From Vanrija pseudolonga (taxonomy: Eukaryota; Basidiomycota; Tremellomycetes; Trichosporonales; Trichosporonaceae): a DNA stretch of 64,000 bases. The position numbers and the translations under genes were made by a program. The notes below the pieces were generated by a model, which had not been told where the DNA came from, did not search any database, and saw nothing but the letters and a program-made list of their open reading frames with translations. The stretch covers positions 1,426,001 to 1,490,000 of the forward strand of contig NC_085854.1 of assembly GCF_020906515.1 (NCBI RefSeq). The letters are read 5' to 3'. Of the stretch, positions 33,451-43,951 are shown in pieces (the first letter of the stretch is position 1; each line of letters opens with the position of its first letter).

Positions 33451-33537
33451 GGCCACTTAGCTCAGCTGGTTAGAGCGCATGCTTAACACTCGATAGCGTT
33501 ACGCATGAGGTCGGCGGTTCGATCCCGCCAGAGGTCA
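33451..33537 (+). tRNA. tRNA-Val (AAC), with intron
   Basis: Acceptor GGCCACT/AGAGGTC (one mismatch), D arm GCTCAGCTGGTTAGAGC, anticodon stem CATGC/GCATG, anticodon AAC, intron of about 13 nt, T arm GGCGGTTCGATCCCGCC. Only 5 nt separate it from tRNA-Glu. Confidence 0.9.
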
Positions 33538-33542
33538 CGTTC

Positions 33543-33628
33543 TCTTCGCTAGTATATCGGTTAGTATAACCGCCTCTCATTGGAGAGAATCATCGCGGTA
33601 GAGCAGGGTTCGACTCCCTGGCGGAGAA
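33543..33628 (+). tRNA. tRNA-Glu (CTC), with intron
   Basis: Acceptor TCTTCGC/GCGGAGA, D arm GTATATCGGTTAGTAT, anticodon stem ACCGC/GCGGT, anticodon CTC, intron of about 14 nt, T arm CAGGGTTCGACTCCCTG. Ten nt separate it from tRNA-Lys. Confidence 0.88.
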
Positions 33629-33638
33629 CACCATCTAA

Positions 33639-33721
33639 GCCTGGTTATATCAGTCGGTAGATAGTTTGACTCTTATTACTAAGACATCAAAATGTCATGG
33701 GTTCGAGCCCCATACTAGGCT
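33639..33721 (+). tRNA. tRNA-Lys (CTT), with intron
   Basis: Acceptor GCCTGGT/ACTAGGC pairs at all seven positions (one G-T). Anticodon stem TTTGA/TCAAA, anticodon CTT, intron of about 10 nt, T arm ATGGGTTCGAGCCCCAT. The D stem (TATC...GATA) is unusually A/T-rich. Confidence 0.9.
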
Positions 33722-33726
33722 TAAAC

Positions 33727-33730
33727 TTTT
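33727..33730 (+). terminator. Pol III terminator after tRNA-Val-Glu-Lys
   Basis: TTTT 6 nt past tRNA-Lys. No T4 run occurs in the Val-Glu or Glu-Lys spacers. Confidence 0.6.
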
Positions 33731-34635
33731 GGCTTGTCGCCGGGCGCCGCATCGCATGTGCATGTAAGCGCTGGTTAGATCTTTTGTCGCACTCGAGTGG
33801 GGGAGGTGATGTTAGCCGAGGAGTGGGTGTGGCAGTGAGCCACTCTGATTGCGTCCCCCACCCACCTCCCCCACCCACCGTGGAGTGGGGTGGCGGATTG
33901 CGGGTTGTGTATCGGTGAGTGGGTCCTCGTCCTCGTCTACACCCCTTATCGCTGATTCATGCTTGACTTCGTTCGACACGGCGATGCGGCGATGTTCCGA
34001 ACACGAACGACGATGCAAACGACGATGTAGACGAGCGAGCATCCATGCCCCAGTGTGTCGAATTGCAATGACAAGTGGCATCGTGGCACAGTTTGCCTCG
34101 TTTCGGGCCGCCTCGAAACGAGCCACCGGTCCCGGCAGGCCGAGTGACCGAGCAGAACAGCACTTCCAGAGGATTTCCACACAGCGGATTTCCACTGCCA
34201 CTATGTACCACTACATAGCGCGCGATGCACGTGAGCGCGCAGTCCCTTCGTACGGAAATACAGCCCATAGAGCCGATATCGCCACCGGTATCCCGCCCAG
34301 CAGCCAATCGTGTCCCCGCTACCTCGTCGTGGCGACCTCTGCCCAATGGAGTCCGCCACAGACTCTCCGACTCTCTCTGCGCAGATCGGGCCCACGCCCG
34401 CACCGAGATGTGAGATGTGCGAAGATGTGCGATCGTGTGGGGCTGGAACAGGTGGGCTGGGGCGCCACGTCAAGCGAGAGCCTCGCCGGGGTCTGGGTGT
34501 GTCGACAACCATGCCAAGTGTGGGTCCCCCCACCCGCGCGTATCGACCCTGTCGACAGGCGTGGCACAAAGGCATAAATACGCTCTCTCGTCAGGCTGCA
34601 GCTCGTTACGGCCCCCGAACGAACAGACAAACGCA
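33731..34635. other. Intergenic: upstream region of the AAAP transporter
   Basis: No gene seen. GGCATAAATA at about 34572 is a TATA-like element some 60 nt upstream of the next ATG. Confidence 0.45.
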
Positions 34636-36277
34636 ATGACTATCGACCGCGACAACCACGCGGCGCACGTAGCCGAGGAGGGCAAGTACGAGGCGGACAT
34701 CAAGGTGTCCCCCGTGGGCGGGGAGCACGTCGTGCTCCACGACGCCGTCTTCGGCGACATTACGGAAGACGGGCCGAATTATCGGGCTGTGCGTTGTGCC
34801 ACTTGACTTGGGCTGGGAAAGCTAACGCTCGCCAGGTCGGATCGTTCGGCGCGTGGGTCCTCATCACCAAGAGCGATATCGGCCTGGGCGTGCTCACCCT
34901 CCCCGTGGTGTTCGGCACGCTGGGCATCGTGCCGGGCATTCTCCTCATCATCGCGATCATGGTCATGATGTCTTGTAGGTGAATCGCTCTGGCGAGGCTG
35001 ACGACGCCAGACTGCGCTGCGATTATCGGCCCGTTTAAGATGCGTCACCCCGAAGTGTATGCCATCCAGGACGCGGCCTTCATCTTTGGCGGCAAGATCG
35101 CCAAGGAGGTGTTTTTCGTCATGTACCAGATTGGTTGGTTCATCATCTTGCCTCTCCAGGCTCCCACTGACACCGCCAGACCTCGTGCTCACCGTGTCCG
35201 GCTCGTGCGTGTCCGTCGCGACCGCATTGAACGCAATCACGACCCACGGGGCCTGCACGGCCATCTTCATCGCCGTGACCTCGGTCGTGGGCTTTACGCT
35301 CTGCTGCCTCCGGACACTGAGCCACGTCGCGTTTCTCGGCTGGGTGGGGCTCGTGTCCATCCTCGCCGCGGTGTTTACCGTCGCCATCGCGTGCGGCGTG
35401 CAGGGGCGCCCGGCGGCCGCGCCCCAGGTCGGGCCCTGGACCAAGGAGATCAAGCTGTTCGGATCGCCTAGCTTCGCCGAGGGCATGACGGCCGTCAGCT
35501 CGATCGTGTTCGCGTGCGGCGCGACGGGTACTTTGTGAGTTTAGCAGCAGCAAGGTGCACGCTGACGCCAGCTTCAACATCGTGTCCGAGATGCGCGAGC
35601 CCCGCAAGTACGTCCGCAGCATGGTCCTCTCGCTGTCCTTCCTCGGCGTGGTGTACATCGTCATCGGGTCAGTCGTGTATCTCTACTGCGGGCAGTACGT
35701 TGCCTCGCCGGCGCTCGGCAGCGCGGGCGTCTTGATGAAGAAGGTGTGCTACGGCCTCGCGATCCCCGGCATGCTGGTCACGCTCGCGATCTACGGACAC
35801 GTAAGTTATCGCCGATGCTGCTGCTCGTGACCCCGCTGACTCCCCCAGCTCGGCGGCAAGCAGATCTTTGTGCGCATCCTGCACGGCTCGCGCCACCTCG
35901 CGCACAGCACCCCGACCCACTGGTTCACGTGGTTCGGCTGCCAGGCGGCCGTCGCCGTCGTAGGCTACCTGCTCGCGAGCGCCATCCCCAACTTTGGCCC
36001 GATCACCTCGCTCATCGGGTCCGTCTCCAAGCCGTCGACGTGCATCATCCCCTTCACCTTCATGTGGTGGCACGACAACTGGCGCATGGCGAAGCCCGAG
36101 CAGCGCAAGGAGCCGCGCCGCCGCATCATGGCCGTGTGCAACATCTTCTGTCTGGCCGTCGGCATCTTCCTCACCGTGGCTGGCACGTACGGCTCCATCG
36201 TCGCCATCCTCGCTGCATCCAGCAAGGCCGGGCCGTGGTCGTGCCGGGACAACTCGAACTCGGTGCACCAGGACTAG
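34636..36277 (+). CDS. AAAP-family amino-acid transporter
   Basis: Integral membrane amino-acid/proton symporter (Aa_trans family), about 450 residues and roughly 11 spans. A hydrophilic N-tail (MTIDRDNHAAHVAEEGKYEA) leads into SFGAWVLITKSDIGLGVLTLPVVFGTLG, the family's first helix. Later segments include DAAFIFGGKIAKEVFFVMYQI, ALNAITTHGACTAIF, SPSFAEGMTAVSSIVFACGA, FNIVSEMREPRKY and a C-terminal set ending AGTYGSIVAILAAS. Short introns separate at least six exons. Relatives include the Neurospora neutral amino-acid permease MTR. The substrate is not determinable. The C-terminal gene end converges with the AlkB-like gene. Confidence 0.87.
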
Positions 36278-36424
36278 GCGGGCACCAGGGCTCGAGAGGC
36301 AGTTCAGCAAGTGAGGCGAGGTGGACGGGGCTGGACGGCGTCAGACGAAGAAAGCAGGGTTTGTAAGCGGTCAGAACAGTAACAATGGGATGCACAATGA
36401 TGAACACAACCTATGCAATAAACC

Positions 36425-37179
36425 TCAAGCCAGCACCCCCGCCCCCTCCTGCATCCACCGAAACGTGACGCTGACCCTAAGAGAGCGCGGCATCGTCACC
36501 TGTCGCCCATAGGTCTCGACAACGTCGGTGTCGCGGTATCCGATCCCATGCGCCCACTCCCAGCGCGCCTCCCCAGACAGCACATACACCGTCCTCGGGG
36601 GGAGGTACACGTCGTGCCGCTCCTGCCCACGCAGGAAGGTCATGACGCACCCGCCGGCCAGCGATGCGCCGACGATGCCGTCGGCGTACCGTCCCGCCAG
36701 GTCGATGTGCGGGCTGATCCCCGCGCCGGGGGGGTAGAGGTTGAGGATTGCCTGGCGCGCGAGATGCTGGTCGAACGCCAGTGCCAAGGTGTCGGGGGGG
36801 AGGGCCGGCGCGAGGAGCGCGCGCACGGCCGCGTCGAGCGCCGCGATGTGTGGAGGCAGGCTGCCGCCGGGCGCCGTGAACAGCATCACCTGGTCGCGCT
36901 GCCCGCCGGCAAAGTGGTCCGCGTCGGCAATGGCCTGGAGCGCGGTGCCTTCAGTCAGCGAGGCGCACAGGCAGCCGGCTACTCACTCGCTACGTCGGCC
37001 GGCAGGAGGCCCGGGAAGACGTACAGCCCCGGGATGGGCGCGGTGCTCTTGGCCGGCGGTATCCCGCCGTCGGGGCCAAGCAGCGCTGATGCAGGCGCGC
37101 CGGCGTACTCGCCACCATCGTCGCCGTCGTCGTCGTCGAAGAGCGAGTCGGCGTCGCTGTGGTTGTCGTCTATGGCCAT
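36425..37179 (-). CDS. AlkB-like 2-oxoglutarate/Fe(II) dioxygenase
   Basis: Two exons. The first has an acidic Asp-rich N-terminus (DDNHSDADSLFDDDDGDDGG) then PGLYVFPGLLP. The second contains the AlkB double-stranded beta-helix: LNLYPPGAGISPHIDL (iron ligands His and Asp), ADGIVGASLAGGCVMTF, the distal His region EWAHGIGYR, and RSLRVSVTFR with the 2-oxoglutarate-binding Arg. Length is about 230 residues. The family demethylates nucleic acids or proteins; the substrate here is unknown. ATG at 37179 was chosen because the codons further upstream are not ATG. Confidence 0.83.
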
Positions 37180-37391
37180 TGCATGGCGTTTGGTCAAACT
37201 GAGTGACGCAATGACCTTGGCCCGCCCATGTCCGACGCCGGAATCGTCTCTGCCCCCGTCCGCCGAATCACGTCACTGTGGCACAAAGGCACATGGTTGG
37301 TTCAGTGACACCCCAACAAATCAGCGACTACCTCGCTCCCCCTCTCCACTTCTTTCCCACCTCACACACCACTCTCCAAAAGCCAAACAGC

Positions 37392-38617
37392 ATGTTCGCC
37401 AACTCTGTTCGCCAGGGCCTCCGCGCCGCCTCCCGCCAGTCCGGTACGCTTGCGCATGGAGCCTGCCAGCTGAGCTGAGCTGACCACGACCCCAGTCCGC
37501 GCCTTCGCGTCGGCTGCCGCCCCCCGTGCCGCTCCCCGCGCTGGCTTCGTCGTTGCTGGCGCTGCTGTTGCTGGCCTCGCTGCGTTCTACGGTGAGTAGT
37601 GTGGTGTGGCTGTGGTGCCAGGCGGAGAGCGGGCAAGGCTGTGTGTGTGTGTGTGTGCATGTCTGCGTGTGTGTAGCGGCACCGCAGCGGAGTGTGTGCC
37701 GCGAGGTGTACCGGCCGCAGCGAGGAGAGATGCGCGGTGGAGCAGCTTGTCCCTCGCCCCGAAGAGCAGACTGCCCGACATGTTCTCAAGCGCTTCGTCG
37801 CAGCACTAACCCCTCCCCTAGCCACCGACGCCGCCAAGCTCGATGCCGCCAAGAAGACCATTGCCGGCACCTACAAGACCGACTCTGAGCGCTCGTTCGT
37901 CATGGTGCGTGGCTGAATGTTGTTGCCGGGACAGCCGCTGACGATATCCAGATCAAGCCTGACGGTGTCTCCCGCCAGCTTGTCGGCAAGGTGAGCTGCT
38001 ACCTACTTCACACGAGCTGACGACCCCAGATCGTCTCGCGCTTCGAGGGTGCGTCTGCTAACGATGCTCACTGCTGACCTCCAGAGCGCGGCTACAAGCT
38101 TGTTGCGTGAGTGTTGCTGCTGGTTTTGTTTCGCGAGCAACCACTCACACCTGCAGCATCAAGACCGTCACCCCCTCGGAGGACCTCGCCAAGGAGCACT
38201 ACTCTGACCTCGCCGCGCGCCCCTTCTACCCCGGCCTCGTCAAGTACATCACCTCGGGCACCCCCGTCGTCGCCATGTAGGTGGAGCTGATGCTTCCGGA
38301 GGATGCACGCCAGCTCACGCCGCACACAGGGTCTGGGAGGGCAAGGACGTCATCAAGCAGGGCCGCCGTATCGTAGGCGCGACCAACCCCCTTGACGCCG
38401 ACCCCGGATCCGTCCGTGGCCAGTACGCCGTCTCGGTCGGCCGCAACCTCATCCACGCGTCGGTGAGTTGCTCGCTGTTCACGATGCTTGAGCCAGCTCA
38501 CACAACCCCCAGGACTCGTTCGAGGCCGCCACCAAGGAGATTGGCCTCTGGTTCAAGCAGGCCGAGCTGTCCGACTACGAGCCCGTCGCCTGGCCCTGGG
38601 TCATGGCCGACAACTAG
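37392..38617 (+). CDS. Nucleoside diphosphate kinase with mitochondrial leader and membrane anchor
   Basis: Transfers the gamma phosphate from ATP to NDPs through a phosphohistidine. Family motifs: [61 protein letters not shown] and the active-site NLIHASDSFEAA (His is catalytic; Ala replaces the usual Gly, which the family permits). Before the kinase are a presequence-like segment ([26 protein letters not shown]) and a hydrophobic span ([15 protein letters not shown]), suggesting anchoring at the mitochondrial inner membrane, as in vertebrate NDPK-D. It has many tiny exons, including 19 nt (38030-38048) and 22 nt (38085-38106). The third coding exon is preceded by a 230-nt intron containing a GT repeat. 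Confidence 0.9.
37640..37673 (+). repeat. GT dinucleotide repeat inside an NDP kinase intron
   Basis: A (TG)n run, interrupted once by CATGTCTGC, lies in the 230-nt intron that separates the membrane-span exon from the kinase exons. Confidence 0.8.
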
Positions 38618-39477
38618 GCGTTGTCGAGCGCTGTTCGTAGAACCGGCCAGTGCGGTGAACCTGCTGCTGCTGGCTGAAAGAATGCAAAAGTGAGAGGTGT
38701 GCGGTGCTGTGGGGCAGGCTGGCGGAGATTTAACATGTGCCACGCCAAACCCTAATGCATGTACTTACTCACATCCCGTGATGTTCTCTGACAGGACGTC
38801 ACGCGAAGCATATACACGGTCAGCTGATGGCCACCAGCCAGATCCCCCAAAGTTAGCATGTTCATGCGTTCCAGCGCGCACACACGCCTTGCTCATTCCT
38901 CAAGCAGTGTGACTGCAGATCGATCTCTCCCTCCCGGCCCACTCGCCCACGTCCGGCACGTCCCCACTTGCCCCGCGTGTCATCTGCCCCCGCCCTGGCG
39001 GTTTGTTGTTGTTGTGGCTGTGTGACTGTGGCCGTGGGTGACCGAGCTAGCCGTAAACCTTAAACGCGGCAAAGGCGCGGATGTTGCACAGTTACCACAT
39101 TGCCGCAGTCCCCCCCCCCCCTGTTTTGTTGTTGATGCATCCCGACGCGGCGGCATGGGGAGCAGCGGCACAAGTGCCTGGTGCTGCTGCACCGGTTAAC
39201 GCGGAGAAGCTTGAGCTAGAGCGGGACGGCCCCAGCCAGCCAGCCCGAACTACACCGATTAGTGGACCCAGTGCTGAGGTGTCACCGACTAGACTGGACG
39301 TTACATGCCATCGTGTCGTCGTCGGTCGACCAAAGGACGTCGTCTATATAGATCTCATATCATCTGACCCAACCCAACGTACATATGCAGCGCGCGCGCC
39401 GGCCCTTGCTCGTCCTTTGCCACCCTTCCCTCCTCATTGCGCGCCACTCGTCCTCACGCCCTCATCAACATCGCAAG
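38618..39477. other. Intergenic: promoter of the hydrolase gene
   Basis: No gene seen. TATATA at 39345-39350 lies about 130 nt before the chosen ATG at 39478; it argues against the earlier ATG at 39385, which would sit at the expected transcription start. Confidence 0.5.
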
Positions 39478-41164
39478 ATGCCCGCGCCGACCGCTCCCCC
39501 TGCGGCCAAGCCGAGCCCGCCCACGCCGCCAGAGGGTCTCCCGGCGTCGCTGTCCTCGAGCCCCAAGCCCACGCCGCCGCAGCCGCTCGTCACCGAGCCC
39601 GCGGAAGGCGCAGTGGCGTACGCGTCGCCCACGACCGCGACGTCGTCCGCCGCCGCCGCCGCGGCCAGTGGCGTCAACAAGGCCTCTGCTGCTGCCGCCG
39701 ACGAGGTAGGCGCCGAGGCGGACGTCGCGCCGCCCGACGCATGCTTCATGCTCGACGTGGTCAACACGCACGCGCACCGGCGCAAGGAGAAGCGGCGCAA
39801 GACGTGGCCTCGTGAGTCGCCCCAGCAGGCCCCAGCTGACCCCTCAGCGTCGCCAGCAGGCGGCAAGCCCGCCGTGCCGGCCATCACGCCGCTGAGCGCC
39901 GGCAAGCCGGGCACGGCAACCCCGGAGTCGGAGTACGAGTACGTGCCTGTGCTCGCGCAGACCGAGTCCGAGCTCGCGCAGAAGGCAGAAGCGCGCGCGC
40001 TCCTGCCCGGCAGCTTCCGCCTGGCGCCGATCAAGCTGGTCTTCCAGGACCTGGGCACGTTCGGGCGCAACGCGGCCCTCCTGCGCGTCGTCGAGAGCCC
40101 GCAGCTGCCGTACAAGTGGCCCAAGGTCGGCTGGAGCTCGACGCTCGGCTCGTGGGCCATGGTGGGCGCGAGCGTGCCGCTCACGCTGCTGGCGGCCGCG
40201 GGCGCCGTGGCCTGCCTCCCTGCCATTGCTGGCCTGTACGCGTTCGCGTGGACCGCCGAAAAGGTGCAGGGTGCGCCGGTGCGCCAGAGCAAGCGCCTCG
40301 ACGACGGGCAGGACGTGCCGGGGCACGAGCGCGAGAAGTGGTTCTTCGTGAATGGGATCGCCACCCCGCCGAACCAGGCGCAGATCAGCGTCGACTTCCT
40401 GCACACGCTCACCGGCCGTCCCGTGACCGCGCTGCTGAACCGCACGCTCGGCGTGTGGTTCGACCTCTGGGAGTGCCTGCTGCAGCGCGACTTGCACCAG
40501 GCGACGGCGGACATTCGCGACGGGTACAGGGTGGGTTGGACGAGCACGCTCGTTGCACTACATATACTGACTGACGGCCCAGCCCCTCGTCGAGGCGATC
40601 AAGGACCCCAAGTACGACCGCATCGTCCTCATCGGGCACTCGCAGGGCGGCATCATCGTGTCCGCGTGGGCCGACCAGCTGCTGGCCGACTTTGGCGAGA
40701 CCGAGCTGTCCAAGGTCGAGGTGTACACTTTCGCCTCGGCGGCCAACCACTTCTCGCGCGCAGGCAGGAGCATGGAGGGGCTCGAGGAGGACACGAGCGG
40801 GCCGTGGGCGCACGTCGAGCACTTTGCCAACTGGCAGGACTTTGTCGCGCAGTTCGGCGTGCTGAGCCACCTCCCTCCTGGGGCCACGGCGGCGCTCGGC
40901 GCACAGGGGTTCCGACAGGAGGGCGAGCCGCGTACCATGTACGGCCAGTTCGCGGGGCGGATCTTTGTCCGACCAAACTCGGGCCACAATCTGCTGATGC
41001 ACTAGTAGGTCGCGAGGGCGATCCGCACGCTGACTTCCCCCAGCCTCTACCCCGGCGACTCGATCCTCGACGTCCCCATCGTCAAGGACAACAGCAACTT
41101 TGCAAAGTACGTCGGCGGCGGCAACCTCCTCCCGCCCAAGAAGGCGCAATCGGTCCCAAGCTAG
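39478..41164 (+). CDS. Alpha/beta hydrolase (lipase-like, GHSQG), membrane-associated
   Basis: Four exons. A disordered Pro/Ala/Ser-rich N-terminal third is followed by KLVFQDLGTFGRNAALL, a hydrophobic segment (VGASVPLTLLAAAGAVACLPAIAG, possibly membrane-embedded), WFFVNGIATPPNQAQI, and the nucleophile elbow IVLIGHSQGGIIVSAWA. The likely acid/His region lies near FVRPNSGHNLLMHYLYPGDSI. A hidden 36-nt in-frame intron (39812-39847) and introns after DGYR and at LLMHY were inferred; the last falls inside an apparent stop and must be spliced. Similar Ser-hydrolase-like proteins of unknown substrate occur in many fungi. Confidence 0.75.
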
Positions 41165-41394
41165 CAGGCAGCACTCCTCCCATAATACTTTCTTCTGCCC
41201 CGCTCCGCCCCGCACACCTCGCACACCCGCACACGCCCTCTCGTTCAATGATGACATGCGCATTACAAGCAATGGCTACTGTACAATGAATGGATCCGCG
41301 TCAAGTGATGTTTCTAGGTGCTACGTCGCCCCAGGTGGCGAGGTGAATGTTGTAGGGGCCAGAGGGGAGAGCTCCTCTGGCCAGTGAATTGGGT

Positions 41395-41406
41395 GGGGGG
41401 GGGGGG
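41395..41406 (+). repeat. Run of 12 G
   Basis: Homopolymer in the short convergent 3' interval (41165-41432) between the hydrolase and the GT18-like gene. Confidence 0.9.
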
Positions 41407-41432
41407 TAAAGGTCTGATTGACGACGGGGGGT

Positions 41433-43951
41433 CTATGCCGACGTCGAGGCCGAGGCCGACGCGTCCGCCGTCGAGTTCTTCTTTTCGATCCAGAATTCGT
41501 CCATGGTCAAGTGCTGCCACCGGTCGAGCTCGTCTTTGTACGTCTCTCCGACGTATTCTATAGCCTTGGTCTGCCAGTCGTTGTTGATAAGGAAATCGTG
41601 GCGCTTGATAATCTCCTTCATGGTCATGCGCTCGGCTGCAGGGGGTGGTTAGTCGCTGCTCTGTGCGTCCGATCGCGCCACACTCACGGATAAATCGCCC
41701 AATCGGGTTGTTGACCGCCTGTTCGACGGCATCACGCAGCATGGTCTCGTTGCCCTTGAACTGCGGAGTGTCAGTATTTTGCCAAGCCAGACATCAGTCA
41801 CACTCACCACATGGTAGACGTAAGGCGCGTCAAGGTCACGCAACGCGTCGTGTTGCAACTCCCAGTGCTCGCGGTTGAACGGCTCCTCCTCCTTCCACTT
41901 CTTGATAGGGTTGATGAAGGGGACGCCCATACACAGCGCGTCGTAGGCTGGGAAGCAGGTTAGCGATACAGTCGCGGCTGACTTGCTTGCTACTCACGCG
42001 AAGGGGACAGAATCGGGTCACCGAGTCCAATCATGACCTTTGAGCGTGCAACAGCCTCGATCCACTGAGGGCCGGGCATGCGGCCAACACTGCGGATTCC
42101 AGGCTCTGGCGTCTCGCGCGTGCCACCGTTCGGGACTGCCTTGCCCGCGGTTGACAACATCGAGAACTTGACGTCGTCGGCGTCGTCGAGGAAGGGGTGC
42201 GGGGCGGGCGTGATGGCGTCGCGGACGTTGGCCAGGAGGCCGTGGAACAGGTTGAGCCGCTTGTCCAAGTACTCGTCGTTCTTGGCCAGGATCATGGCAC
42301 GGTGCTCGCGATGCGAGAAGAACGGGTAGTTCTTGCACTTGTACTCGACCGTGTAGCCTGGGGGCGTTAGCAGCGGCCCCGCTAAGGAAGTGAGATGGGA
42401 GGAGGGCACGGGCGCAGGCGGGGGTGGCACGGGCGAACGTGTCGTTGACCGTGCCCGCTTGCCGAGATGCACGGAGCTGACAGACGCCGATGTAAACAAA
42501 CTGTTGGCCGCCGGCGCCACGGACGGGGCCGCCGCCGCAGACCCGTTGCCCCATTGCCCGACGATGCCAAGACATCGCCCTCGCCGCATCCTCCTCTCAC
42601 CACGTCCACACTCACCAAGGTAGTAGTTCTTCGCGATAGAGTTCCACGCGCCATAGTTTTCCGGAGCGAGGGTCCATGGCGCGCCGAGTGGCGTGACCGG
42701 TGGCGGCCAAAAGTGCCAAGCAAAGCTCTTCCACCATGGGATGCCCTTGACAAAGTCGGTGCGCTGCATGCAGCCCTTCTGTCCTCGCTGCCAGGTATCT
42801 GGCTCGCCCGTCTTCCACTTGTCCTTGTCTTGCTTGTCGGCCGAGTCGTTGTCCACGCGCTCCATACACGCCTCGATGACATTTGGCTCCCACATGATGA
42901 TCTTGATCATTTCCGGGATCGACTGGTAGATGAACAGCGTGTCCATGTGGGTCCAGGTGTAGATTGCCGTGTAGTTCATCTCCTTGAGCGCGTGGATTGT
43001 CGAGTCGGCCCACACCTCCTCACCGCCCATTCGGCCCTCGTACACACCGCCAAAGTGGTACGACGCGAGAATGACAATCTCCTGTTCGTGTGGGCCGCAA
43101 GTGCCCGACTCGATGCAGTGTGCCAAGCGGGCGAGTGCATTGTGGTTGTGTGTTCGTGGCTTTCGAATACTGCGAGGCGTCAGCTTCAGGTAAGACTTGT
43201 GCCACCCAGGGCTGAGTATGCGGCGGGGGCGGGGGCGGCGTTGCAGGGTAGTAGTTAATCGGCGTGTGTATGACGCACGCCGAAGGGACGGCGGCTTCGG
43301 CGCTTGCCCCTCCCTCCCGGCGCGGTGCCGATCGACCCTACGCGTCCCGCTCGGTGCTAGCACTCACTCCTGCGGATAACGTTCTTTCAACAGGTCGTCG
43401 AGGACTCTGATCTTGACGACGCGGTCAAGTCGGTGGAAGGCAGCCGTGTCGAGGGGGTGATAGAGCGGCCTGTCCGGCTTGACGATCGTGTATTCTGGCG
43501 GGGTGTGGGTGAGCCAGCCCAACATGAAAAGCATGGACCCGAGGACGACCATGAAGAAGTGCTTGGGCGTGGGACTGGGGCGTTCAGCTAGACACCAACT
43601 CGGGCGCGTCAATACTCACACCTTGGCGGTGAAGAAGCCCCGAGGCCGCCTCCGGATAGGCTGCTGCGGCCTGCGCTGCCAAGCGGGGATGGGTTTCTCG
43701 CTGAAGAGGCCGCGGTGGTCGTCGGCGACGTCGTAGCGGTACCCGCGGAGCAGGGGCGCCGTGTCGTCGCAGTCCATCGAGGACATGCTCGGCGAGCTGC
43801 TCGGCGTCGACGCGACCGTCGGCGTGCGCGGGCGCGGACTGCGGGGTCGCGGACTGCGCGGTCGCGGGCCGGTGGGCGTGCCGGGCACCGACGAGTCCGG
43901 GGTGACCACATTGAGGTGGTCGTCAAGTAGGGGGTAGGCGTAGACCGACAT
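41433..43951 (-). CDS. GT18-like glycosyltransferase, second copy, type II membrane protein
   Basis: At least seven exons. A cytosolic Pro/Ser/Arg-rich N-terminus (PRPRSPRPRSPRPRTPT) is followed by a membrane anchor (HFFMVVLGSMLFMLGWLT) and a luminal part with RTHNHNALARLAHCIESGTCGPHEQEI. The catalytic end contains ARSKVMIGLGDPILSPS then PYDALCMGVPFINPIKKW, matching GLPEISPSPF / ATPVVMPYW of the gene at 11524-13392, and a GT18-type end APYVYHVV. Two introns are long for this window (near 42360-42616 and 43180-43370). The start at 43951 is preferred because upstream in-frame sequence looks like leader. The glycan acceptor is unknown. Confidence 0.75.

Noticed and set aside
39385-39477. Earlier in-frame ATG for the hydrolase
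   Set aside because: Only 35 nt after TATATA, so probably at or before the transcription start.
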